Part shown: positions 1 to 11,208 of the stretch, piece by piece
How the letters are laid out: the number at the start of each line of letters is the position of its first letter
How positions within the stretch are numbered: the stretch's first letter is position 1
Assembly (NCBI GenBank): GCA_037102815.1
Contig: BTPP01000002.1
Span: 3,100,001-3,164,000 of the forward strand
DNA: 64,000 nt
Direction: 5' to 3'
From: Neurospora intermedia
Lineage: Eukaryota > Ascomycota > Sordariomycetes > Sordariales > Sordariaceae
Made by a program: the position numbers and the translations under genes
Notes under the pieces: model-generated
The model's database searches: none
What the model saw: only the letters and a program-made list of their open reading frames with translations
What the model was told of the DNA's origin: nothing

Positions 1-1021
1 CGCGGGCATGGACTCACTCGCTGTATAGCTTGCGTTAGTGATCTGGATAGATAATGGGGTATCATGATGATCATACCACTACAGCCAGCAGGAGTACCGG
101 GCATGCTGCCCTTATATACACTTTGCCGCTCAACAAGCTCATCAAGTTCGGCCTGCAACTTCTCCTTCTCGAGCATCGCACTTGCTATCCTTTCCACCAT
201 GATCTCGGTGCTGGGTGCAGTATAAGCACGGGCTCTGGATTTGGTCGGAATTCTTGGTGGGAACTGGCTATTGGTCGACGATTGTTGGGGCTGTCCAACC
301 GCACGACGTGGAAGATGGAACGAGGTTGGATAATCCACATTATTGCAACCCATAGTTGCACTGCTAATGTCCCATTGCGTAATGTTGCCGTCCTCTGCAA
401 TGTGTGCTGGCGGTGGAAGGGTGATACGGCTTGTGGTCTCATTCTCGTCGGCGGCATAGTCAGGTAGTAATGGCGAGGCTCGAAGACTTAGCTCGAGGGG
501 GTGAAACGACGGCGGCCTTGACCTTTTCGGTCGCTGGTGCTGCTCCTGTTGTTGTAGCTGTGGCTGCGGTAGTAGGCATTGTTGTGAAGGGTGGTCAGTA
601 GGAGTAGGGTACTGGAAAGACTCGGAATGTACATGGCGAAAGTTCGTGGGGGCTGATATGTGCGGCCGATGTCGTGGGCGAGATGAAGATCTCGACAACC
701 ACCTTCCCCTAGACCTAGAGACGGAGCCGCCGCGTGAGGACCTAGCGCCTTTGATAGACCTTGACCTTCCCCTCTGACGCTCATGTGTCGGTTCGAATGA
801 TCTTTCATTCGAGAATACCGGTTCGGCATACGGAGGCGGACTGAATGTAGGTCGCTGATCCCTCGTAATGACAATGGATTTCTCAGAGTCTGAAGCAAAT
901 AGAAATCAGTAAAGTTTGATATATGATTTTGGTATCCTGACATACTGGAGTTGGACTTATTCCCCCGTCCAAAACATGAGTTTATGGAACGCATCCATGA
1001 GGTGCAGGTGTCTGAGAGCAT
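1..1021 (-). CDS. Unknown Ser/Arg- and Gln-rich protein with coiled coil, cut at left edge
   Basis: I do not recognise the family. The gene starts at an ATG at 1021 and has three exons in the window: 1021-946, 889-77 and 20-1, the last cut by the edge. Both introns (945-890 and 76-21) are exactly 56 nt, with donors GTATGT and GTATGA, branch sites CTGAT and CTAAC, and CAG acceptors. Exon lengths keep one frame, giving 303 codons so far. Residues about 50-110 are rich in Arg and Ser, including RGRSRS and SVSRSRGR. Then come Gln-rich and Pro-rich stretches, a short YAADENE patch, and near the visible end a probable coiled coil (AMLEKEKLQAELDELVERQ). Reading straight through the first intron gives a false shorter protein in another frame. 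The Arg/Ser content suggests a nuclear or RNA-related role, but that is a guess. The gene is divergent from SEC62 across 2.8 kb. Confidence 0.7.
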
Positions 1022-3806
1022 GCTGCCTAGCGTGCTCGTTGCTATGATCTAGTAGCGTGGGTGAAGATTATGATAACGAAGGATGGCGGTTAAAACGTTC
1101 AGAGTAAACGATTGGGACGATGTCGAGAAGGTGTATAAACCATTGAAGCATCAGAAAGGGTGAATGAAGAGACCGACGACCAGCGACCAGCGACCCAAGA
1201 AACGTCAACAAAGGAAAGAAGACAACAAACTAGGGCAGCAGCATAACGGTGCAGAAGGGGGGGAAAGGGGATAGTAAGAGAGCTCCGGCGCGAACGGCGG
1301 AGTATCTCATCTTTATCACGGAATTGGGTGAAAGTGAGGGTGTGGCATACAGCAACTGCATATGTATAAGTACTCTTACCTGCACCAGCACACGCAGTGG
1401 CCCGGGGAAGATGACATATGGATCACCGCACCCACTCATCATCCACCCGTCCATCCCGTAGCATACTAATGCTCCATGGTGCACTGTGGTGGTCGAGGTG
1501 CCTTTGCTGGCATTTGCCAGTTGCACTCTCTCACCTCACTTGCTTATCACTACCCACACACCCAGACATCCTGGGAGGAGCCGGCTCGTGGCTGGAATAG
1601 TAGCCGGAATACTTCCACTTGGCTGAGATGAGGAAAATTACAGCGTGCCATCTTCAGTTGATGGCTTGGGAGTGCGGGAGGCGCTGACGGTTCAAGATTC
1701 GATGTGATAGGCTGTTGGGTGTTCCCAATTGGCGCTTACAGAACTGGGGTCGTGATGATGTAGCGGATGGCGGCGCTACTTCTGGCTACACACCAGGGGG
1801 GACTCGTCCACCAGTGGCGTGCCTCCAAAGCTGCCGCACCCAAGGACAGTGTCTCAGATGTTTTCTTGGATACTGCGCATCTCATTCACCACTCGTGACG
1901 ACGGCATTTGCCACAGGATTCCCCGAGAGGTAACGATGTATTCCACTTGGTCATGTGCAGCAAGACTGAGAGGGTTGGAGGGAGAACAAAGCGTGCACCG
2001 GCCGCTGACTTGGCGTTGGCGGCGGGATGGGGGACATCACCACATGTTGAATCCGACCCATCGTTTACTAGGTATGTAAGCCTTCTGACATTGACGCATT
2101 GTCGTCGTCGTCTTCTTTGTTCGCGAAGGCCTCGAAACAAAACAAACATGGCCAAAATAAGCAGCAGAAGAAAGCCAGAGGACACTTGTTGGTGAAACAG
2201 ATTTTTGGGTTGTTTTTTTTTTTTTAGAAAAAGGAAGCGTTTCTCAAGGGAACTCCAAACCCACTGGAAGTGGTACCGACAGGGATACAACAAGGCGAAA
2301 CAGCCCCGCTGCCGGCTAACTTGCAGTGATCTCCAAAGAGACGCGGTGGACTGGGGTGTTTCTGAGGCTCCCGCGATCTTGGTAAATCTGCTAGGATCTG
2401 ATCTTTGGGTACAGCTCTGGCCCTCTGCCATGCCTGTTGTCGTGATAGACAGCTGTGAACGCCGTCTCAAGTCGTGTGCGATTACGAACCCATGGATGCC
2501 GTCGGTCCTCTCGAACCGGTGACAGCGCTAGAATGGCCGTGTTTCAAAATAAGGGCAGTCCCCAGACCCTTGGGCGTCCATTGTGTGTCCGTCGTGTCGA
2601 CACGAAAATGATAGGAGCAGAGGTGCTCGTCCAGATGCAAGGGACTAGTGGCACCACACGGGTAGGGCGTTTCTCCATCAGCGAATGCAAATGTTGGATT
2701 GATTTAAGACGCCGCAGAGGCAACCCACGGAGTGATTTTCCGTCTGCTCTCTTCTCTGCTTCATTTTCTTGCTTCTCTCGGCAGCCATTTCGTGTTATTA
2801 TCGTCATACACCACTTCCACGGCGTCGACCTGTGTGTAAGTAGAGCTTTGTGTCTTTGTCTTTCTTGGTGTGGGCCGAGGAGGCGAACAAATTGTCCAAG
2901 CCTCTAAGCCTCCAGCTATCCAAGCTTTAACGTCAACTATCACCTTGATTTGAGTGGGGAGCACAGAGAGTGGCCAATGTTGACATGATGATCTTGAAGA
3001 TGGTGTAAACATGAGGTCGGTTGTTGGGTTAAGCGCCGAGATGCGCGGATTGCGAAGCACAGACGGGCTAAATGTCGCTGCTGTGCAAAGACACAAATAT
3101 GCGGTGCGAAGATGCGCAGACTGGAGAGAAGATGGTGCTGGAAGCAAAAAGAAAGGCAACTGGAACCGAGCACGGCAAGCAGATTGCGATGCCCATGAGA
3201 CAACAATGATTGTACAAACTTCCCGACGCCGACTTTGGCGGAATTGTTCCTAGAAGAGAGATCATTGGTCCTCGTTGAAGCGCGTCAGTTTAATGAGAGG
3301 GGAGTGATGAAACGGACGGAGAGAAGGGCGTACTATGGATAGGTCAGTGACAGCCACCTTATCAGATGCCAGTTGTGGCTGGTACATCACCACCTTTCAG
3401 GTTCTATGAGGCTCAATACTACTCAGGGTTATAGCCGGCAGTCGTTCTAATTGTGTGCTGCAGGAGCAGACAAAGATCCGAGCCAGGGTTAAACGTGAGG
3501 TATGCTCTGTACAGTCTTGGCATGGAGGTCATTGGGCCATGGCCACGGGCCTAGCGCTCATAGCTGCCGCAATAGGCCTGGCGGTCGGGACGGGATGTGT
3601 AAAGTACAGATCGCAGCTTTGAATGGAGGTCTAGTTCCGTCATCCTTTTGGGTTTTAGTGCACCGCCGGCATCTTTCTATCAACCACCACACGCCCCCAA
3701 AACCGGTGCAGCAAGGAATTGCTGAACCTCGACTCACCACTATTGTCGCCTCACTCTGCCACACCAGATCGAAATTGTCGCAAAACACGGATAGAGCTCG
3801 TCCACC
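1022..3806. other. Intergenic region between divergent genes
   Basis: This 2.8 kb gap lies between the left-edge gene and SEC62 and should hold both promoters and leaders. Open frames in it, such as 1886-2470 on -, have no recognisable family, coding-like composition or splice support. A run of 13 T lies at 2213-2225. I see no gene I can support. Confidence 0.5.
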
Positions 3807-5160
3807 ATGGAACAGGGTCCTCCTCAACCGGGCCCAGGGCAAATGCCCATGCCGCCTCCTGGCCAGATGCCCACGCCCGAGCAAATCCAGGCGATCCAGA
3901 GACAGCTTGCCATTGATGCCGAGAAGGCTGGCATGACCGTTCCCGAGTTTGTCGAGCAGCTCAAGAGACAGCATCAGCAAATGATGATGAGACAAATGCA
4001 GATGCAACAACAGCAACAACAACAACAAGGGGGAGGACCACCTCCGGAAGACGGCCACCAGCACCAGCACCAGCACCAACATCAGCATGGCCCTCCCGCC
4101 GGTCAAGCCCGGCCCATTGTTCCCGGCCCTCCTAAGCCCGAAGCGATCGCTCTCGCCAAGTTCCTCCGCAGCCAGGAGCTCAAGCCCCGTACCGTCATCC
4201 TCAATGGCGAACGCAAGGACATGTTTAGAGGTAAGCATATACGGCATCACCGAAATCCCCCAAGTATCCAGTTGCTAATCTGACATCTCTCCAGTCAAAC
4301 GTGCCCTCCGCGCTCTCCAGTCCCCCGCCTACGAGAAGGCTCGCAAGAAGAACCCCCTCCTCCCAGAGATCACCGACCGCGCGTCCCTCGAGAACACGTT
4401 CAAGCTGCTGCCCATGTCCATGCTCGCTCTGCGCGTCAACAAGATCGACCCGCACGAGGGCCACGACCACGCGCCCACTAAGAAGCCGCATGGCGGCGGC
4501 AAGCGCGTCAAGGGTCTGTGGACGGTACGAATCGAGCCGCAACAGGACGCACAGGACGACATGTACTACGTGTGGCTGTGGGAGGGCAGCCAGGTCATGC
4601 GCAAGGTCTACGCAGCGCTCGCACTGCTCGTTATCTTTGCCGTGGTACTGTACCCTCTGTGGCCTCTCAAGATGCGCCAGGGAGTCTACTACCTCAGTTG
4701 GGGTTTCCTGATGTTCTTGGGTCTGTTCTTCGCCATGGCTATCTTCCGGGTTATCCTCTTCTGCATCACGTACTTTGTGCTATCGCCAGGTTTCTGGCTG
4801 TTCCCGAACCTGTGGGAGGATGTCAGTGTCGTGGAAAGCTTCAAGCCTGTCTGGGCTTGGCATGATGTGAGTTTGCTCTGCTGTTGCTGATCTACCCCTC
4901 CCCCTAAAGAGTGCTTGACTGACAAATTGTGACCAACAAAACAGCCCAATCCCAAGAAGAATAAGAAGAAGAACAAGTCCAAGACCCCAGCGGGAAGTGC
5001 CAAAGCCAATGCTACGTTTGCCGCTACTACCGGCCAACCTGCTCCGGCTACTGCTGTCACCACCGCTACCGACACTCAAGTTGCTACTGCTACACCTACA
5101 GCGGCATCACAGCGGAACTATGTTGCACCGAAGGTGGAGGAACTTGCGGACGATGAGTAG
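3807..5160 (+). CDS. SEC62: Translocation protein Sec62 (ER Sec complex)
   Basis: Sec62 is a subunit of the Sec62/Sec63 complex, which works with the Sec61 channel in post-translational protein import into the endoplasmic reticulum. Exons are 3807-4230, 4295-4866 and 4945-5160 (403 aa). Donors are GTAAGC and GTGAGT; acceptors are CCAG and ACAG. The ATG sits in a strong context (CACCATGG). The N-terminal third is an unusual Pro/Met/Gln-rich extension with eight consecutive Gln and a five-unit His-Gln repeat. The conserved cytosolic domain follows (ALAKFLRS, KRALRALQSPAYEKARKKNP, YVWLWEG), then two adjacent membrane segments around VYAALALLVIFAVVLYPLW and FLMFLGLFFAMAIF. A Lys-rich PNPKKNKKKNKSK patch and an acidic C-terminus (EELADDE) close it; the basic-to-acidic tail fits Sec63 and ribosome contacts known for the family. 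The gene is convergent with the hydrolase gene downstream. Confidence 0.95.
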
Positions 5161-5989
5161 GGACTGAAACTTGACTAGGCAGTTGTCGAGGAATTTTCAA
5201 AAGGAAGGGAGATCTTTCGTCTCAAACTCATGACCACCGGCAGAATATGTGCTGCGGCAGAACAACGCGGATGCCGTCGTGGTGGTCAGTTGGCCCCAGG
5301 CGGAGGTGTTCTAACTCTCGGTGAATTGCGGCAGCTTAATAGGGCGAGGGAAGTATCTGGTTCTACCAAGCCAAGATGTGAAAAGGTTTCTTTGATTGGC
5401 GTTGTTTTATTTATCAATGATATCTCCGGGGTTAAAAGACCAAGAAAGAGCTGCTTCACTGGAGACACGCAAAAAATGACCGCGAGTTCAAGATTCAGAG
5501 TGGTGCAAGAATCGAATGTATCAGACCATTCTGAAGCTCAAATAGATGCACTATCAAAGTATTCCGTACATCATTGATTTCGTGAACTTGGTTGGTTTCG
5601 CGAGTTTGTATAATTAAGTCGAACTTATAATTTTAACTTCAATGACCACATCGTACCTCGTGTGCTCATGTAAGATATCTACAGAAAGTTCTATCCTCAA
5701 CTTCATACGCCTTTGCGACCCTCCCTCCCTTTAAACTCCTTGAATGTCTAGATCCACGCATATTCTGAACTCCCATGAGTGTATCCGTGCACACATGATA
5801 GTACCTTGATGTCCCTTCCCAAACCTGCCGTATAACCAAAACCCAGAATCCCACAGTGCCGCTATATAAATACATTCAAAGAGATGGACAAAAAGAAAAG
5901 AGAAACCCAGAACACCATCTAATCCAAGCCCAAACCGAGAAGGCATCATCACGACCACCACCACCCACTCAGCCTCTCTCTCATCTAAC
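5161..5989. other. Intergenic 3' regions of convergent genes
   Basis: The gap lies between the 3' ends of SEC62 (+) and the hydrolase (-). It is AT-richer around 5560-5640 and should hold both untranslated ends. No gene seen. Confidence 0.5.
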
Positions 5990-7875
5990 CTATTTCTCAA
6001 CCGGCGTAGGTGGCAGCAACCCTTCCGCCCTCATCCTCCTCCCCCACTCCTTCGTCTCCTCCAACTCTTTCCTGACAACCTCATTAAACTCGTCCGGGTT
6101 GTCGATGTACAAATGATGTCCCGCCCTCCTAATCACCACCACCTTGGCACTGCCGTTCTCCCTCTTCCTCTCTTCTTCGGTTCGGGTCTGGTCCGTCAAG
6201 GCCTGCTCCACCCTCTTTCTGATTTTCTCTTCGGCCGCGTACCCACCCGCAACGTCCATCCAGTCGTTTTCGCCGTAGAGGAAGACGATGGGGAAGCCTG
6301 CTTCACGGACTGGAGCTGCTGCTGGTTGCTGTTCTGGGGTAGAACCAGAGGAGGAGGGGGACTGAGCGATTATTTGGCGGCCGACGTCTTGGATACGGTT
6401 GATTACGGGGGACCGAGCAAACGCACCCGGGGCGAGGAGGTAGGGGAGGACGTATTCGCCTGAACCCTTTTGGCGGAAAAGCGAGTAGGAATATGTGTGA
6501 AGGGCCTCTTTTTCGTCAGGAGGGAGGTGGTTGAACCGGCGAGAAGTCCAGCCCGAGACGAAGCGGGGACCGAGAGGGCCGGTCATGCGCACGATGGAGA
6601 AGGGGGAAACATTGGCGTCCCAGAGCCAGGAGATCCAGCCGGGGATGGGGCGGCGGGGTGGGGCTGTGTCTTTTTTGGTGTTGGTGCCGTTGGTGTTGTT
6701 GTTGTTGTTGTTGGGCTTCCCGGCTGATGAGGCGACAGCTTTCTTATCCTTGGGATCAGCCTGGATGAAAGCCGTATTAGCCCCTCCCTCGGGCGTCTCC
6801 CTGTTGACGATGCTCTCCTGGTCCTGCGTAAACTCGTTGCCGTACGCGGACTCTTCAGGCTCCGGCATCGCGGCGTTGACAGCCCACGGGTCCTCCGGGA
6901 TACCCGCAGGCGAGGCGAGGATCAGCTTGTTCAGACGGCCGGGGTACTTGAGCGCGTACGAAACGGCCAGGTAACCACCTAACGAATGGCCCATGAGCGT
7001 GAAGCGCTCGATCTTGCGGGCTTTTCGCCACTCCTCCAACGCATCAATAAACCAGGCCTCGGCCTCGCGGATCTTGCCCTGTTGGTCCTTGGCGTGGATC
7101 TTGAACGGTGGGCGTGCAGAGTTGCCCATGCCGAGCATGTCGAGGGAGTAGAGCTTCCAGCCGGGAACACGGGTGAGCGGCTCGTAGTTCTTGTAGAAAA
7201 AGCCGAGGCCGGCGCCGTAGCCGTGTAGCATGACGAGGGTGTCGTCGACTTGCTCGCCGACTCGCTCGATCGAGAACTCGTTCAGGGCTCGGTCTTTGCC
7301 GGAAAGAGGGACCATGGTTTGGCGCCATACGCGGTGGCCGAATGGGTCGGCATTGGCGAGATCGGAAAGTTGAGAGGCTGTAGAAGCATTATCGGCGGTG
7401 GCTTCGCGGAGGAAGGGGATGAAGGAGAGGACGTTGCGCTCTGCTTGGCGAGCGGTTACGCTGGACCACTATGGCGAGGGTTGTATTAGTGAACAATGTT
7501 CGGTTGAGCAGTTGTGAAAGTAGAGAAGTGACATTTAGTGTAGGGAATACCAACCCATTGTTGTGCGGCTTCCTTGTAACCAAGGGGAAAAAAGGCAGAG
7601 CCGGCGCCGCGAGCCTTTGAATCCTTCTCGGCCTTTGTCTGCGTTGCCCGCGACGGGGAGGAAGGAGGAAGAGTGGTGTCGGAAGCCGACATGGTCGAAG
7701 AAGGGGTGGTTGTGGTGCTAGCTGGTCTTTGTTGACGTCGATATTGGCGATAGCCAGATTGTGTATAAGTCGGATCGGAAGAGGACGGCGAGTTGGTCGA
7801 GTTGAAGCGCCCAGCGGCGGAGGCGAGCTTCAGTCTTTTAGGAAGTGAGATAGCTGTGGGATATGTCTTGAGCAT
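5990..7875 (-). CDS. Mitochondrial alpha/beta hydrolase, ABHD5/CLD1 (cardiolipin deacylase-like) family
   Basis: The two exons are 7875-7555 and 7468-5990 (599 aa), joined in phase 0 after a Trp codon; the 86 nt intron ends CATAG. The frame is open 5' of 7875, but the first ATG is at 7875. It gives a basic, hydroxylated N-terminus (MLKTYPTAISLPKRLKLAS) that looks like a mitochondrial presequence. Hydrolase signatures follow: the oxyanion region MLHGYGAGLGFF, the nucleophile elbow GHSLGG and the C-terminal HHLYID, which matches the H-x4-D acyltransferase motif of the CGI-58/ICT1/CLD1 group. An insert of about 100 residues between elbow and histidine holds a poly-Asn run. Known members are lysophosphatidic acid acyltransferases or cardiolipin-specific phospholipases; which one this is cannot be told from sequence. 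The targeting sequence favours the CLD1-like role in cardiolipin remodelling. The neighbour SPO7 also acts in lipid homeostasis. Confidence 0.88.
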
Positions 7876-9861
7876 CCTCAAGGCAGCAGGGAGGTTTACG
7901 CGTCGGACGGATGTCCTCCTTATTACTAGTCGGAAGGATGCTGACACATTTGTTGTTGTAGTGTACAGGTATGTTCACGCCAACGATGGCAGCGGCTTCA
8001 ATTTCAATTTGTAAAGTTGCGAGCGAATGCGTCCGAGTCCCCTCGCCCAGCCTATCGCATTACATGGACCATCGGGGAATCGGCATGATCAAGCATGGCC
8101 TAGTACTAGCCGGTTTAGATAGTGTTTTTGGTGATGACTATATACTGGGCACTAACATATGTATGGATCTTGCTGGCACCAATTATAGATCTGGACGAAC
8201 ACCGATCCCCGGGCGAAACAGACCGCTCACCTGACCAGGTGATCCATGGATATGAGGTTTTGTTGAAGCTGTGGTGGCCTGTTGCAGAGTTGTCGCCCCC
8301 CAACGAATGCTGAAGAGATCCGGAGGTTCCATTCATCAGTCGTCAGCTTCCCAGTTCGTTGGGATCGCGGCCAGCCGGGGACGGGACGGGAATTGGCGTG
8401 CCCTTTGTTCCCAGTTTCGATTTTTCCCATGATTCATCTATTACCTTATAGTACCATTGTTCGTTGTTGTTCGTGTTCCCAATTTCCTTTCCAAAAACTC
8501 AGTGCGGCCAGTGCGGACGAGTGCCCGCGATTTGCCCGCATTTTCCCTCGGACTTTAGCGCGTTTCCCCGACATCCCGATCGATAGTGTAGGTCCTCCAC
8601 AGGCCAGCCCACATTGTCTCGTTGTGAGCACCACCTTCCCCAGATCTGAGGCGATGACGTCTCAACAACTTTTCTGGCTCCGAGACTGGTTGTGATTCGA
8701 CGGAAAATTGTAGCTGCGGCCTATTGTCTGAAAGATTGTTGACACCTGTCTGCAGTGTTGCTTTCGGTTGGGCAGCTCTGTGACTGGTCCCTTTAGTTCC
8801 ATTTCGACTTGTTCGTTGCGGAGAAGACAGGTTGCCTTTTCGCATTGAAAAGGGGGTGGTGCTCTTCAGAAGCTGCAATTGCTTGCATGTGAGAATGTCA
8901 GGTTCAGTTGCGACGGGAGCCACCAAAAACCCCAATCCAACAACAGACCATTCCCCACTTCTCTCGAGGTACCTAAGGAGTACCTGGGAATTGGCGCCAG
9001 GGCATGCTCTGTCGCAAAGCTGACAAGTACCCTGTTCACCTGCAGCAATGACATAACGGCGCAGAAGAAGACTCCTTTTTTTTCTAGCTTTCTTTGGATT
9101 TCTTCTCCCCAACATCAAGATACGCTCGCGGTTCACCTTCTCAGGACGGGAACGGTTGCACTCTGAACCAAATAAACAATTACAACTCAAAAGGCGTCTT
9201 CTCAATATCAGTATCAAGGGTACAAGTGGTGTGTGCAAGCGGTCTGGGGCGGTCAAGACAAACCCTTAGACCTTTGAAAACGGGTGACGCAGTGTCCGGT
9301 CCCTTCCAAAACACGCCTAGAAAGAAGGAAAGGATATCCAAGGTAGCGGTCAACTAGTCAGCGCGTGTCCATTCTAGCTTCTTCTCAACAGATTCCAGAC
9401 GGTCCATTTTATCCCATTCCCGACAGGCATCACCAGCTTTTCGCTTCAGACCAAATAAACATCACCCAAGAGTCGCACAAGGCTGACACCGGTCCAGTCC
9501 GCGCATTCCTACCTCTCTACCTGCCTCTACGTATCCGTGACAGTGACAGGGGCTTCCCGCGGACACCCGAACGCACATTGTGCAAAACCTTTCCCGCTTT
9601 ATAGAATCTACATACCTCGAACAAGCCCGACCACCAACAACTCGCTTTACCTCTAGGCAGACATGCTGCCGTGACACGTTGACTCAAACGGCTGCCGATA
9701 ATAATACCCTAATCCTCCAATTACGCGGCCGGGCCGACGACCAAGCCTTCCCTCGGGCATCGAGCACCTAGAACTACTGCGCGCATCCCTCGCGATCCCC
9801 CGACCGACGAAAGTGCCGGGACACATATACACACAAAAGCAGGGAACACACGGGTACCGCC
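7876..9861. other. Divergent promoter region between hydrolase gene and SPO7
   Basis: This 2.0 kb region should hold two promoters and long leaders. The strand next to SPO7 (about 9,360-9,860) is C/A-rich with few G, typical of ascomycete leaders. The 233-codon frame on - at 8555-9256 begins at TTG, has no family likeness and is taken as chance. Confidence 0.5.
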
Positions 9862-11208
9862 ATGGCGGACGCACTCGATTCTATCGTCAAGGGTGCGCCG
9901 ATGGCCCAAGACCTGCCTCACCTCAACAGCCTCAACAGAGCCATTAGCGGCACCACCCCAATCGCTTCATCGAATGTCCCCTTGACGCCCACCAAGGGTA
10001 GCCACAATGGCGCCGCCAGCAGCGACCCGCTCAGCCACACGCCCTCGTCGCCGTCCATGATCTACCTGAACCTGCTTATTCTCGAAGCCTCGCTGCGGGC
10101 GCAATACTTGGACCTGCGCGCTCGCCGCCGCCACCACACCTTCTTTCTCGTCCTTTTGGGCTTGTGGACGACAGGATTTGGGTATGCTCTTTTCTTGGCC
10201 CCGCGCGAGGACGGCAGCGGCGTCGGCGGAAGTGTATACTGGGTCGTCGAGACGGGCGAGAAGGTCTTTTTCTTGGGGGGCATCATGACGGGCGTGCTGG
10301 TCTGGGCGACGGGCATCTGGGAGCGCGGCGTGCGCTGGCCTCGCCGTTGGCTGACGGTTAGCAACCGCGGCCTGCGCGGGTTCAACTGCAAGGTGGTGCT
10401 GATGAAGAGACCCTGGTGGAAGGAGGCGCTGGGCACGATCGGCTGGTTTCTGACGTACGGCCTGTTCACGAACGCGACGTCAAGCTATCGGTATGTGGAG
10501 CCGGCCATCTTGAAGGAAGTGGACAGGGAGCTGGGGTTGAGTGGACATGGACACCCGACATTGCCGGTTGTGAACGTGGGTCACGATATGGAAAAGGGGG
10601 GACACGAGGAGGATTTGAGCCCCGGAGGCGATTACGTCAAGCTGCTGTTACTGGCGAAGCCGTTTAGCCCCACGTTCAGGGAGAACTGGGAGCTGTACAG
10701 GAGCGAGTATTGGGAGAAGGAGAACGAGCGGCGCGCGCTGTTGAGGGCCAAGCTCAAGGAACGCGATCGCAAGCTGCGCAAGCAAACTGGCGGCTGGTTC
10801 TGGTGGCTTCCCTGGCGACGGATCGCAGTGAGTGAGAAGACTCATCACCATCATCACCACCACGGCAGCTCCATGTCCGAAAAGGCACTTCATCCTCGCG
10901 CCGCGGCCGTGTCGAGTGAATATCGGCGTAATAGAAGTAGCAGCAGGAGGAGGGGAAGCATGAATGGAAGTGCTTTGCGCAGCACGACACCGACACCGTC
11001 GCCGAGGGGCGAGCATGACGAGCCCGGGCTGGCGAGAAAGGGAAGCTCGAGCCTCACGCCGGAGAAGGTCAGGAGAAAGAAGACGCTGGCTCCTCCCGGA
11101 TCGGCAACGAAGACGCGACCAAAGGTGGAATCCAGGTCTGTGACGCCGGAGAACCCGTCGCCATTGGCCAAGGAGAGCAGCCTGGAGCCGGAGGGCATGA
11201 ATGCATGA
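9862..11208 (+). CDS. SPO7: Spo7-like regulatory subunit of the Nem1-Spo7 phosphatase
   Basis: Spo7 is the membrane regulatory partner of the Nem1 phosphatase in the nuclear envelope and ER. The complex dephosphorylates the lipin Pah1 and so balances phospholipid against triacylglycerol synthesis. This is a single exon of 448 aa, with ATG in the context CGCCATGG. The conserved core starts with IYLNLLILEASLRAQYLDLRARRR, followed by two membrane segments (about residues 93-113 and 135-153), then the family stretch around FNCKVVLMKRPWW and LAKPFSPTFRENWELYRSEYWEKEN. The C-terminal third is a basic, Ser/Thr-rich tail of low complexity, which makes the protein longer than the yeast homologue (about 260 aa). 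Seven consecutive His at about residues 328-334 are unusual. The tail holds several SP/TP sites that could be kinase targets; that is inference. Confidence 0.9.
   Translation: MADALDSIVKGAPMAQDLPHLNSLNRAISGTTPIASSNVPLTPTKGSHNGAASSDPLSHTPSSPSMIYLNLLILEASLRAQYLDLRARRRHHTFFLVLLGLWTTGFGYALFLAPREDGSGVGGSVYWVVETGEKVFFLGGIMTGVLVWATGIWERGVRWPRRWLTVSNRGLRGFNCKVVLMKRPWWKEALGTIGWFLTYGLFTNATSSYRYVEPAILKEVDRELGLSGHGHPTLPVVNVGHDMEKGGHEEDLSPGGDYVKLLLLAKPFSPTFRENWELYRSEYWEKENERRALLRAKLKERDRKLRKQTGGWFWWLPWRRIAVSEKTHHHHHHHGSSMSEKALHPRAAAVSSEYRRNRSSSRRRGSMNGSALRSTTPTPSPRGEHDEPGLARKGSSSLTPEKVRRKKTLAPPGSATKTRPKVESRSVTPENPSPLAKESSLEPEGMNA

Noticed and set aside
488-1021. 177-codon frame on -, read as one exon
   Set aside because: It runs through a clear 56 nt intron. 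The spliced reading gives a longer coding-like frame.
1886-2470. 194-codon frame on -
   Set aside because: Includes a poly-Lys stretch from the T run, has no family likeness and no splice or leader support.
3558-4250. 230-codon frame opposite SEC62
   Set aside because: Poly-Leu and His arise from the antisense of the Gln and His-Gln repeats; SEC62 itself is certain.
7876-7947. Longer N-terminus for the hydrolase from 7947
   Set aside because: The codon at 7947 is GTG; the first ATG in frame is at 7875 and gives a good mitochondrial presequence.
8555-9256. 233-codon frame on - between the hydrolase and SPO7
   Set aside because: Starts at TTG, has irregular composition and lies in promoter and leader sequence.
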